DNA of 42,429 nucleotides, from contig CAIJDY010000107.1 of assembly GCA_903819565.1 (NCBI GenBank), positions 1-42,429 of the forward strand, given 5' to 3'. Within the stretch, counting starts at the first letter, position 1. Each line of letters opens with the position of its first letter. Position numbers and translations under genes: made by a program. Shown here piece by piece: positions 31,943-39,770 of this stretch. The notes beneath the pieces were generated by a model. It was not told where the DNA came from. It was given only the letters and a program-made list of their open reading frames with translations, and did not search any database. Source of the DNA: Candidatus Omnitrophota bacterium. GTDB lineage: Bacteria; Omnitrophota; Omnitrophia; Omnitrophales; Aquincolibacteriaceae.

Positions 31943-34732
31943 ATGCAGGAATTCCTTGAGGTCCGAGGCGCGCGCGAGCACAACCTCAAGAACCTCTCGC
32001 TAAAGATTCCCCGCAACAAACTGGTTGTGATTACCGGCCTTTCCGGGTCTGGGAAATCTTCCCTCGCTTTTGACACGATCTACGCGGAAGGCCAGCGGCG
32101 CTACCTCGAAAGTCTTTCTTCGTACGCGAAGCAATTTCTCGAGAAGCTCAAAAAGCCCGACGTGGACCATATTTCCGGGCTTTCTCCCGCTATCGCGATC
32201 GAACAGCGTTCGACGACGCACAATCCCCGTTCCACGGTTGCGACCGTTACGGAAATTTACGATTACATGCGCCTTCTTTTTGCCAAGGTTGGGACCGCGC
32301 ATTGTCCTTCTTGCGCGCGTCCGTTGCGGGGGCAGAAGCGCGACGAGGTCTTTCGGGAGATTCTCAGCCATTCCGGCGGCCGAGAGGTCCTGGTGCTGGC
32401 GCCGCTCGTGCGGGGTCGTAAGGGGGAATTTCAAAAGCTTTTTCAAGACTCCCTGAAAAAAGGTTTCGATCGCGCTCGCATCGACGGGACGGTCAAATTG
32501 CTCAAGCCGGAAATGAAGCTCCGGAAGTCCATACGTCACGATATCGAGATCGTGGTGGATGAATTGACTCTGGGGAAAGACGACGGGGACACGCGATTCA
32601 CGGATTCTTTGGCGTGCGCGCTGGACCTCAGTACAGGGCATGTCGCGATTCTGGAAAAAGAGGCCGGGGGTCCCGGGAAGGTCCGTTTTTTTTCCACGAC
32701 CAAGAACTGCCCTGTCTGCCAGATCAGCCTTCCGGACCTCACGCCAAACATGTTCTCTTTCAACAGCCCCTACGGCGCCTGTCCGAGCTGCAAGGGATTG
32801 GGGAAACTTTCCCAGATCTTCGCGAAGAGCCTGATCACCGCGCCGGAAAAGCCCCTGATGCAGGCCCTGAACAAAAAAGTGTTTTTTTCTTTCAATAAAT
32901 ATTTTTTTGAGGACCTTCTGCATGACCTGACGGCTAAATATAATTTTGACTGGGACACGCCGTACCGCGATTGGCCCGAAGAGGCGCGCGAAGTTTTTTT
33001 CCTGGGGGACGGGGACATCTCCGGCCTTGTGGAGGAATGGGAACGGCTTTTCCACGAAACGAATTCCGAGGAGGTCCGCAGTAAGATCCGGAAGTTCCTC
33101 CGCGAGGAGGAATGCAAGGAATGCGCCGGCAAGAGGCTTCGCAAGGAAAGCCTCGGAGTCTGGATCGAAAATAAAAATATTGCGGAGGTCACCGCCTTGC
33201 CGGTCGAAGAGGCGGTCCCGTTCTTTCAAAAACTGGAATTCCAGGACACACAGAGGATCATCGCCGAGCCCATTCTCCGGGAAGTGCGGGAGCGTCTGTC
33301 TTTCCTTCTCAATATCGGTCTGGGATATCTCACGCTGGACCGGACGGTCGCGACGCTGGCCGGCGGGGAACTCCAGCGGATACGGCTCGCGGCCCAGATA
33401 GGGCTCGGGCTGACGGGAGTCCTGTACGTTCTGGACGAACCCAGTATCGGGCTGCATCCGCGGGATAACGGGAAACTTTTGGACGCGCTGGAAAAACTTA
33501 GGGACCTCCATAATTCCGTGCTGGTGGTCGAGCACGACGAAGAAACGATCCGGCGGGCGGACTATGTGATCGATCTGGGACCGGGCGCGGGGCTTGAGGG
33601 CGGCCAGATCGTCGCGCAAGGCACGCCCGGGGAGCTTGTGAATTTTCCGGGATCTTTGACGGTCCAGTATCTTTCCGGGGCCCTTGCGATCGAAGTCCCC
33701 AAGGAACGAAAGGATCCCGAAATAGCGCGGAAGCTGCTTTTGAAGGGATGCCGCGATCACAATCTCAAGAATATCGACGCGACATTTCCCCTGGGCCTTC
33801 TGATCTGCGTGACGGGAGTGTCCGGTTCGGGGAAGAGCACGCTCGTTCATGACATTCTGTACAAAGAACTGCACAATCGCACCTGGAAGACGCAGTACAA
33901 GGTCGGAGCTTTTGATTCGCTCGAAGGTGCGGGACAGATCGATAAGGTCATCGAGATCGATCAGGCGCCGATTGGTCGCACCCCGCGCTCGAACCCGGCT
34001 ACTTACACCGATATTTTCGGTTTTATCCGCAAGCTTTACGGCGATCTCGAGCTTTCCAAATTGAGACGCTACTCGCAATCCCGCTTCAGTTTTAACGTGA
34101 GGGGCGGACGATGCGAGAACTGCCGCGGGGCCGGTTTTGAAAAACTCGAGATGAGTTTTATGCCGGACCTTTTCGTGGTTTGCGAGGCCTGCCGGGGAAG
34201 GCGCTACAACGAGCCGACGCTGGAGGTGCGGTACCGGGGAAAAAATATCGCGGAAGTGCTGGACCTTTCGGTCCGTGAGGCGATCGAGTTTTTCGATAAA
34301 CTCTCCATGATCCGGGAACGTCTCGAAGTCCTGGAGGCCGTCGGTCTGGGGTACGTGAAGCTGGGACAGTCCTCGACCACGCTTTCCGGAGGCGAGGCGC
34401 AGCGCATCAAGATCGCCGCCGAACTGATCAAAAAGGCCACCGGGAAAACGCTTTACCTGCTGGATGAGCCGACCACCGGATTGCATTTCAACGACATCCG
34501 GCATTTGCTTCAGGCGCTTTTTAACCTGCGGGCGCAGGGCAATACCGTGATCGTGATCGAGCACAATTTGGATGTGATCAAAATGGCGGATTACGTTATC
34601 GACCTTGGGCCTGAGGGCGGGAAGGATGGAGGAAGGGTCGTGGCCTGTGGGTCGCCGGAAGACATTGCCAGGGTATCAGCTTCTCATACCGGGCGGTTCC
34701 TGAGAAAAATTCTGAAGATCGATCCAGTCTAG
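31943..34732 (+). CDS. uvrA: excinuclease ABC subunit A
   Basis: Damage-recognition ATPase of nucleotide excision repair. At 929 residues it has the complete plan: Walker [15 protein letters not shown] near residue 32, the first zinc site in NCPVCQISL ... ACPSCKGLG, the first ABC signature ([12 protein letters not shown], with Ala in place of the common Ser), [11 protein letters not shown], a second Walker [14 protein letters not shown] near residue 630, the second zinc finger in [11 protein letters not shown] ... [10 protein letters not shown] and the second signature [12 protein letters not shown]. The ATG at 31943 is 12 bases after nadX. uvrB and uvrC are not in the window. Confidence 0.97.
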   Translation: MQEFLEVRGAREHNLKNLSLKIPRNKLVVITGLSGSGKSSLAFDTIYAEGQRRYLESLSSYAKQFLEKLKKPDVDHISGLSPAIAIEQRSTTHNPRSTVATVTEIYDYMRLLFAKVGTAHCPSCARPLRGQKRDEVFREILSHSGGREVLVLAPLVRGRKGEFQKLFQDSLKKGFDRARIDGTVKLLKPEMKLRKSIRHDIEIVVDELTLGKDDGDTRFTDSLACALDLSTGHVAILEKEAGGPGKVRFFSTTKNCPVCQISLPDLTPNMFSFNSPYGACPSCKGLGKLSQIFAKSLITAPEKPLMQALNKKVFFSFNKYFFEDLLHDLTAKYNFDWDTPYRDWPEEAREVFFLGDGDISGLVEEWERLFHETNSEEVRSKIRKFLREEECKECAGKRLRKESLGVWIENKNIAEVTALPVEEAVPFFQKLEFQDTQRIIAEPILREVRERLSFLLNIGLGYLTLDRTVATLAGGELQRIRLAAQIGLGLTGVLYVLDEPSIGLHPRDNGKLLDALEKLRDLHNSVLVVEHDEETIRRADYVIDLGPGAGLEGGQIVAQGTPGELVNFPGSLTVQYLSGALAIEVPKERKDPEIARKLLLKGCRDHNLKNIDATFPLGLLICVTGVSGSGKSTLVHDILYKELHNRTWKTQYKVGAFDSLEGAGQIDKVIEIDQAPIGRTPRSNPATYTDIFGFIRKLYGDLELSKLRRYSQSRFSFNVRGGRCENCRGAGFEKLEMSFMPDLFVVCEACRGRRYNEPTLEVRYRGKNIAEVLDLSVREAIEFFDKLSMIRERLEVLEAVGLGYVKLGQSSTTLSGGEAQRIKIAAELIKKATGKTLYLLDEPTTGLHFNDIRHLLQALFNLRAQGNTVIVIEHNLDVIKMADYVIDLGPEGGKDGGRVVACGSPEDIARVSASHTGRFLRKILKIDPV

Positions 34733-34852
34733 CCCTCATGGTTGAGGATGCTCCTTCGAAGCAGGGGGAATAAAGTTCTTTTAAAGGGAATAATTCCTTG
34801 TTATATTATGAGTATAGGTTTGATAAAAATATGGCATCAAAAGGAGCCCCCC

Positions 34853-35056
34853 ATGATCATGGAAATAGGTATCGTCGCTGGTGAGATTTGGCACTATTTG
34901 GACAGCAAGCGTAGCGCAACGGTGGAAGAGCTTACCAAGGAGTTGAGAAGGCCGCGCGAACTTGTGCTTATGAGTCTAGGCTGGTTAGGCCGCGAGGGGC
35001 ACGTCACGCTGGGGACTCCTGAAAGCGGTTACGTGGCGACGTTGAACCGTAAGTAG
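34853..35056 (+). CDS. small winged-helix protein (DUF2582-like)
   Basis: A 67-residue winged helix-turn-helix domain. The pattern IGIVAGEIWHYLDSKRSATVEELTKELRRPRELVLMSLGWLGREG fits the DUF2582 family, in which a stand-alone winged helix is found in many anaerobes and archaea without known targets. I chose the ATG at 34853 because AAGGAG stands 6 bases before it; a longer frame to 34742 has no such site. An AT-rich TATATTATG (34802-34810) may be its -10. The next gene, cutA, begins 14 bases later. Confidence 0.85.
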   Translation: MIMEIGIVAGEIWHYLDSKRSATVEELTKELRRPRELVLMSLGWLGREGHVTLGTPESGYVATLNRK

Positions 35057-35070
35057 TTTCGTTTCTTCTC

Positions 35071-35385
35071 GTGAAGTATTGTTGCGTTCTTTGCACGGTA
35101 CCATCTTTGAAAAAGGCCCGCGAGATCGCGGGCCTTTTAGTTTCCGGGAAAGTTGCGGCCTGTGTTTCCATCCTGCCGGGTCTGGAGTCGCATTACCGCT
35201 GGCGGGGAAAACGGGAAACCTCAAAAGAATTTCTCCTTCTTATCAAGACCCAAGCGCCCCGCTACAAAAAGCTGGAAAAGGTTCTCCTGAAACATCATCC
35301 GTATGAAGTTCCCGAGATCCTTTGCCTGCCTATCACCCAAGGCAACGGGGCTTATCTCCGCTGGATCGATTGGGAGATCCGATGA
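35071..35385 (+). CDS. cutA: CutA1 divalent-ion tolerance family protein
   Basis: A 104-residue CutA1, a trimeric ferredoxin-like-fold protein tied to metal tolerance in E. coli and with a debated role elsewhere. Family pattern: CCVLCTVPSLKKAREIA, LVSGKVAACVSILPGLESHYRW, EFLLLIKT, then HPYEVPEILCLPITQGNGAYLRWI. The GTG at 35071 is the start. A perfect hairpin with a T4 tail lies inside the coding region at 35111-35138 (see separate entry). Confidence 0.93.
   Translation: MKYCCVLCTVPSLKKAREIAGLLVSGKVAACVSILPGLESHYRWRGKRETSKEFLLLIKTQAPRYKKLEKVLLKHHPYEVPEILCLPITQGNGAYLRWIDWEIR
35111..35138 (+). terminator. terminator-like hairpin inside cutA
   Basis: AAAAGGCCCGCGA-GA-TCGCGGGCCTTTT is a perfect 13-bp inverted repeat with a GC-rich core followed by TTTT. 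It encodes the KKAREIAGLL segment of CutA about 14 codons after the start. It would be hidden while ribosomes translate the region and could stop transcription when they do not. Confidence 0.55.
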
Positions 35386-35436
35386 TCCGTTACGGGTTAC
35401 CGGCGGTATAGTGTTATTCGCGATGTGAGACCCCGC

Positions 35437-37539
35437 ATGAAGCAAAAAAAAGATACAAAGGCGGTGAACCGGACGGTGAAGACGCTGCCGGCAGAGCCCC
35501 TGAGTTATTTTCAGTTCAAACGAGACGCTCTGACGCTCGGAATCATTCTGCTCATCGGCTTCTTGATTTATTCGAACACGTGGAAAGTTCCGTTCCACCT
35601 GGATGACCGCAAACAGATCGTTTACAACTGGTCGATCCGTAATCTTTCCCTGCAGACACTTCCCGACTTATATGCCACGAACCCGAATATGAACACGCGC
35701 TTCTTGCCGTATCTTTCCTTCGCGGCCAATTGGGCGTTGGGCGGACCGGATGTCACGGGCTACCATGCTTTTAATTTCGGGATCCATGCCTTCAATACGT
35801 TTTGGGTTTATTGTCTGATGTTCCTTATCTTGATGACGCCCAGGATGCGCGGGGTGTACTCTCCCAAAGCGGTTTATTATCTTTCTTCATTCAGCGCGCT
35901 TATCTTCATGGCCCACCCGCTCCAAACGCAGGCGGTGACCTATATCGTCCAGCGCATGGCGTCTATGGCCGCTTTTTTCTATCTGGGCGCGGTTGTTTTG
36001 TATCTGAAAGCGCGCTCCGGATCAGGGGCCTTGTATTATGGGGGCGCGATCGCGATGGGCGTGGGGGCGATGTTCTGCAAGGAAAACGCGATCACCTTGC
36101 CGTTGGCGATCATCATGATCGACATGCTTTTTTCCCAACCCAAGGACGCGAAGTGGAAAACGAGGCTGCAGTGGGCGCCTTTTTTGGCGACGGCCTTGAT
36201 CTCGCTTTATCTTAGCGGAATCCTTCAAAAGTTTTTTCATTTCCTCCCGCAAGGCGGGGGTATGGTGATGAAAGACGTGCTCCCGGATAGCGCGAAAGAG
36301 GGAGTGCTGCCCTGTGGCAAGTATTTTTTGACACAGCTAAGGGTTCTGTGCACGTACTTGCGCTTGTTCTTTTTTCCGGTGAACCAGAATTTGGATTATG
36401 ACTACCCGGTGGCCGGTTCCCTGATGGAGCCCCCAACGTTTTTTTGCGCGCTTGCGTTGATCGGGTTGATGGCGGTGGGCGTGAAATTTCTCAAGCGAAA
36501 CCGGTTGGTGTCTTTTGTGATCGGCTGGTTCTTTTTGACGCTGAGCGTGGAATCAAGCGTTATCCCCATTCACGATGTGATCTTTGAACACCGCATGTAC
36601 CTGCCGCTCGCCGGCTGCGCTGTGATCTTTCCGATGGTGATACTTTTGATGGAGAAAAAGCTGCTTTATGCGACCGCGGCCGGAGCCATCCTTGTGTCGG
36701 TGTTCTCGGTCGCGACTTATACACGCAATCGCGTGTGGGGGTCGGAAGTGTCGCTTTGGGAGGATGTGGTCAAAAAGTCTCCCAACAAGGCGAGGCCCTA
36801 TAATAATTTAGGAACGCTTCTCCTGAATGAAGGGAATGCCGGCAGGGCCCGCAAAATGTTTGAAAAGGCCACGGAACTGGACCCCCGTTTTGCGGCCGCA
36901 TTTTTCAACCTGGGTACGGTTTATGACAATAGCGGCGATGCGGATAAGGCTATGGCGTTGTACAACAAAGCTCTCGAGATCAGCCCCGAGTTTTCGGCTC
37001 CCTACAATGCCTTGGGAGCGCTGTATGGCCGGAAAGGTGATTTTGAGCAGGCTGAAAAAAATTTCGAAAAAACGATCCGGCTGGAACCGGCCAATGCGTT
37101 GGGGTACGAAAATCTGGGGGTCAATTACGTCCGTAAAGGATCTGTCGATAAGGCCATAGCAACCTTCGAAAAGGCCATCAAGGTCAATCCTGATCACGCT
37201 CAGGCTTATTGCCTCATGGGGAACGCGTTGCTCACCCGCGGGGACTGGGAGAAGGCCATGGGGTTTTATCAAAAGGCTTCCGCGCTGGATCCCAATTATC
37301 CCGAGCCTGTCCAGATGCTTGGTGAGGTTTACCTTCGGAAAATGGAATTGGAGAAGGCGGAGGGGCAGGTTCTGAAGCTCAGGAACATGAATGCTCCAAA
37401 AGTGGCCCAGACACTAGAGGATCTATTGGTCCGGGTCTTGAACGCGTCGGAGAAAAACCCCGAAGCGAGCACCGTAGTCAAGAGATCAGAAGAAGTCCCG
37501 CAGAGTGGTGGAGCCGCTATCCCGAAGGCAGGTACTTAG
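35437..37539 (+). CDS. TMTC-like membrane protein with C-terminal TPR array
   Basis: A 700-residue protein. The first about 425 residues hold ten or so hydrophobic spans with an early external acidic motif (FHLDDRKQIVYN, D56/D57), the pattern of GT-C glycosyltransferases of the TMTC/PMT type that mannosylate proteins. Residues about 450-655 are a series of around six TPR repeats (NNLGTLLLNEGNAGRA, FNLGTVYDNSGDADKA, NALGALYGRKGDFEQA, ENLGVNYVRKGSVDKA, CLMGNALLTRGDWEKA). Such bacterial proteins are common in Omnitrophota and Planctomycetota; an O-glycosylation role is inferred. The ATG at 35437 or the GTG at 35425 may be the start. The stop overlaps the convergent XRE-cupin gene by three bases. 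Confidence 0.82.
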   Translation: MKQKKDTKAVNRTVKTLPAEPLSYFQFKRDALTLGIILLIGFLIYSNTWKVPFHLDDRKQIVYNWSIRNLSLQTLPDLYATNPNMNTRFLPYLSFAANWALGGPDVTGYHAFNFGIHAFNTFWVYCLMFLILMTPRMRGVYSPKAVYYLSSFSALIFMAHPLQTQAVTYIVQRMASMAAFFYLGAVVLYLKARSGSGALYYGGAIAMGVGAMFCKENAITLPLAIIMIDMLFSQPKDAKWKTRLQWAPFLATALISLYLSGILQKFFHFLPQGGGMVMKDVLPDSAKEGVLPCGKYFLTQLRVLCTYLRLFFFPVNQNLDYDYPVAGSLMEPPTFFCALALIGLMAVGVKFLKRNRLVSFVIGWFFLTLSVESSVIPIHDVIFEHRMYLPLAGCAVIFPMVILLMEKKLLYATAAGAILVSVFSVATYTRNRVWGSEVSLWEDVVKKSPNKARPYNNLGTLLLNEGNAGRARKMFEKATELDPRFAAAFFNLGTVYDNSGDADKAMALYNKALEISPEFSAPYNALGALYGRKGDFEQAEKNFEKTIRLEPANALGYENLGVNYVRKGSVDKAIATFEKAIKVNPDHAQAYCLMGNALLTRGDWEKAMGFYQKASALDPNYPEPVQMLGEVYLRKMELEKAEGQVLKLRNMNAPKVAQTLEDLLVRVLNASEKNPEASTVVKRSEEVPQSGGAAIPKAGT

Positions 37540-38093
37540 ATCTTTGAAGGTGATACGGCGATGAAAGCTTTGACGGTCTTTTGCCCTTCATTCATGAACT
37601 GGTGGGGAAGGGACGCGTCAAAATAAAGAGTTTCCTGGGACTTTAGGGCGATCTCCTGACTGTCGAGTTTGACCCTTAAATTGCCCTCCAGCACCCAAAT
37701 AAATTTTTCCACCCCGCGTTCATTGGTTTCCTTCGCGGTTTCACCGCCGCCCTGAAGCGTAAGGACCAAAGGGGTGATCTTCTTTTTGGAACTTTCCTGG
37801 GTCAAAAGCTCTACGGTCACGTCCTTGGTGTGGTGGGTGACCGCCCGGGTGTCTTTCTGGGATAAGTGTGCCACCTGGTCATAACGGGGGTCGATGCCTG
37901 TGTAAAGCTCCGAGAGTCCGATGCCGAGCGCTTCCGCGATCTTTTCATGGCATTCGACAGTTCCGATCATCGTCCCTGTCTCGATGCGGGAAAGAGTCGC
38001 CTGGGCGACCCCCGTTTTTTGGGAGATCTCCACCAAAGTCAGGCTTTTTTCTTTTCTGAGGCTGCGGATCCGTTGTCCCAAGTCTTTTAACAT
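37536..38093 (-). CDS. XRE-cupin transcriptional regulator
   Basis: A 185-residue regulator with an N-terminal helix-turn-helix of the XRE type (LGQRIRSLRKEKSLTLVEISQKTGVAQATLSRIETG) and a C-terminal cupin (FIWVLEGNLRVKLDSQEIALKSQETLYFDASLPHQF) with the usual Glu/His pair that can bind a small ligand or metal. Such proteins regulate amino-acid, polyamine or stress genes and often themselves. It is divergent to the ComEA-like gene and convergent with the TPR gene. The ATG at 38093 has no ribosome-binding site, and the best promoter (TTGACG-16-TAAAAT on the minus strand) would start transcription almost at the ATG, pointing to a leaderless mRNA. Confidence 0.9.
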   Translation of the reverse strand: MLKDLGQRIRSLRKEKSLTLVEISQKTGVAQATLSRIETGTMIGTVECHEKIAEALGIGLSELYTGIDPRYDQVAHLSQKDTRAVTHHTKDVTVELLTQESSKKKITPLVLTLQGGGETAKETNERGVEKFIWVLEGNLRVKLDSQEIALKSQETLYFDASLPHQFMNEGQKTVKAFIAVSPSKI

Positions 38094-38100
38094 GGACACT

Positions 38101-38128
38101 ATTTTAAGCAAAAAGAGAATACCGTCAA
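38101..38128 (-). promoter_or_regulatory. promoter of the XRE-cupin gene, near-leaderless
   Basis: On the minus strand TTGACG (38128-38123) and TAAAAT (38106-38101) are 16 bases apart. The expected start site, about 7 bases further, falls at or within a base or two of the ATG at 38093. The rest of the divergent region up to 38240 is very AT-rich and probably holds the comEA promoter. Confidence 0.5.
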
Positions 38129-38240
38129 GATGAATATGATGTAAATGAATAATAATATGGTTATTTTAATGAAATATAATATTGATAAATAATTATATTT
38201 ATGATAGGCTTTCCCTAACGTCAAACAGGGAGGTGTCAAC

Positions 38241-38579
38241 ATGCAGTACAGAAACAGAATCAAGAGAGCTTTAGGGGTGTTCTTGGTAGCGACTTTTCTC
38301 TTCGGGGGACTGTCCATGCTACCGTTGGAGCGGGCGCAAGCCGCGCAACCTAAGGCGACTCTGCAGTTGCAGGATCAATCTTCGATGCCGGTGATCAATA
38401 TTAACAAAGCCACGGCCGAAGAACTGGACGCTATCCGGGGGGTCGGGCCTGTTTTGGCCGACCGGATCGTGAAGTTCCGGGAACAAAACGGTGCTTTTAA
38501 AAGCGTCGAGGATCTGTCGAAGGTCCGCGGAATTAACGGCTCCAAGTTCCAGAAGATCAAAGGTCAGGTTACGGTCTGA
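38241..38579 (+). CDS. comEA: ComEA-like exported helix-hairpin-helix DNA-binding protein
   Basis: A 112-residue protein with a signal peptide (basic start, hydrophobic core LGVFLVATFLFGGLS, cleavage near AQA) and a C-terminal tandem helix-hairpin-helix: VININKATAEELDAIRGVGPVLADRIVKFREQNGAFKSVEDL and VRGINGSKFQKIKGQVTV. ComEA binds double-stranded DNA in the periplasm during natural transformation; short ComEA-like proteins of this kind also occur outside competence loci. A GGGAGGTG ribosome-binding site stands before the ATG. A strong terminator follows at 38683. It is divergent to the XRE-cupin gene, which may control it. A comF gene is also in the window. Confidence 0.88.
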   Translation: MQYRNRIKRALGVFLVATFLFGGLSMLPLERAQAAQPKATLQLQDQSSMPVININKATAEELDAIRGVGPVLADRIVKFREQNGAFKSVEDLSKVRGINGSKFQKIKGQVTV

Positions 38580-38682
38580 AGTCTGTTTGTCTCGCAATCG
38601 CCGCAGGACCGGCAGGCGGGAGGCTACGGAACTCCCCTAGGAGTGGGGACGGTTCGGCGGTGTTGCGGGATGAACAGGGAAG

Positions 38683-38716
38683 GCCCGCCCCGATTTTCGG
38701 GGCGGGCTTTTCTTTT
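38683..38716 (+). terminator. strong intrinsic terminator after comEA
   Basis: GCCCGCCCCGA-TTT-TCGGGGCGGGC forms an 11-bp GC-rich stem followed by TTTTCTTTT. A second, looser dyad (AGAGAACGT 38718-38726 / ACGTTCTCT 38746-38754) follows it. This closes the comEA transcript before the glyQ promoter. Confidence 0.9.
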
Positions 38717-38772
38717 AAGAGAACGTTCCGGGTGTTGAAGAGGGGACGTTCTCTCCGGGTGACGGCCTTCGC

Positions 38773-38801
38773 TTGATTCGCCATGTCCTTTTTGTTACAA
38801 T
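38773..38801 (+). promoter_or_regulatory. glyQS promoter
   Basis: TTGATT (38773-38778), a 17-base spacer and TACAAT (38796-38801) with an extended -10 TG. Only about 55 bases separate the start site from the glyQ ATG, too short for a T-box leader. Confidence 0.65.
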
Positions 38802-38864
38802 GCCGGGTCTTTCGCCCTTCGAGAAAGGGTGACTCTAAACAGGAAAGTCCCGGTCGATCCAATA

Positions 38865-39770
38865 ATGCCTAAGTTTCTGACATTCCAAGAGTTAATACAA
38901 AAACTGAACGACTTCTGGAGCAAACAAGGCTGCCTTGTAATGCAGCCCTATGACCTCGAAGTCGGCGCGGGGACTTTTTCCCCGAACACCTTCCTGAGGG
39001 CGCTCGGTCCGGAACCCTGGAAGGCTGCTTATGTGGAACCTTCCCGCCGGCCGACGGACGGCCGCTACGGGGAAAATCCTCATCGCACCCAGCACTACTA
39101 TCAGTATCAGGTTATCCTGAAACCCTCTCCGGAGAATTCCCAGGAACTTTATCTCGACAGCCTGCGCGCGGTCGGGATTGACCCTCTCTCGCATGACATC
39201 CGCTTCGTGGAGGACGACTGGGAGTCGCCGACGCTCGGGGCGTGGGGCCTCGGCTGGGAAGTCTGGCTCGACAGCCTTGAGATCACGCAGTTCACGTATT
39301 TTCAGCAGTGCGGAGGCATCGATCTGGACGTCGTTTCCTGCGAGATCACCTATGGTCTGGAACGCATCGCCATGTTCCTCCAGCAGAAGGAATCCCTCTT
39401 TGAAATACAATGGAACTCTGGGGTTACTTACGGGGACGTCCACCTGCAGGGAGAACGGGAATTCTCGAAATTCAATTTTGAAGGTTCGGATCCCGAGATC
39501 TACCGTCGCCATTTCGAGGATTACGAAAAACAGGCGGCCCGGCTTCTCGAGAACGGGATGGTCCTGCCGGCCTACGACTGTTGTCTCAAGACCTCGCACA
39601 TTTTTAATTTGCTGGACGCCCGGGGCGCGGTAAGCGTGAACGAACGGCCGCGTTATATTTCCCGCGTCCGCGCGCTGGCGCGCCGTTGCGCGGAGGCGTA
39701 TCTTGAAAGCCGCAAGGCCCAGAACTTTCCTTTGATCAAACCTGCCCGGAAGGCAGGGAAGAGAACCTAA
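38865..39770 (+). CDS. glyQ: glycyl-tRNA synthetase alpha subunit
   Basis: Catalytic subunit of the bacterial alpha2beta2 glycyl-tRNA synthetase. The 301-residue protein follows the family closely: [61 protein letters not shown] (motif 2), [22 protein letters not shown] and [13 protein letters not shown] (motif 3). The ATG at 38865 gives the usual N-terminus; an upstream GTG at 38829 adds 12 residues. A CCTGCC/GGCAGG palindrome at 39741-39757 encodes the last residues (PARKAG), an unusual end. Its stop overlaps the glyS start by one base. Confidence 0.96.
   Translation: MPKFLTFQELIQKLNDFWSKQGCLVMQPYDLEVGAGTFSPNTFLRALGPEPWKAAYVEPSRRPTDGRYGENPHRTQHYYQYQVILKPSPENSQELYLDSLRAVGIDPLSHDIRFVEDDWESPTLGAWGLGWEVWLDSLEITQFTYFQQCGGIDLDVVSCEITYGLERIAMFLQQKESLFEIQWNSGVTYGDVHLQGEREFSKFNFEGSDPEIYRRHFEDYEKQAARLLENGMVLPAYDCCLKTSHIFNLLDARGAVSVNERPRYISRVRALARRCAEAYLESRKAQNFPLIKPARKAGKRT
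39741..39757. repeat. CCTGCC/GGCAGG palindrome in the glyQ 3' end
   Basis: CCTGCC-CGGAA-GGCAGG, a 6-bp stem encoding the PARKAG end of GlyQ. It is of the same kind as the element at 1605-1623. Confidence 0.5.

Noticed and set aside
32000-34564. 854-codon open frame on the minus strand opposite uvrA, and a similar 649-codon frame opposite 27855-29804
   Set aside because: They lie antisense to clear uvrA and dapL/folK genes, have low-complexity Arg/Gln/His-rich composition and no recognisable motif. They are shadows produced by GC-rich codon use.
38802-38864. T-box riboswitch before glyQS
   Set aside because: The leader between promoter and start codon is only about 55 bases and has no T-box sequence or specifier stem.
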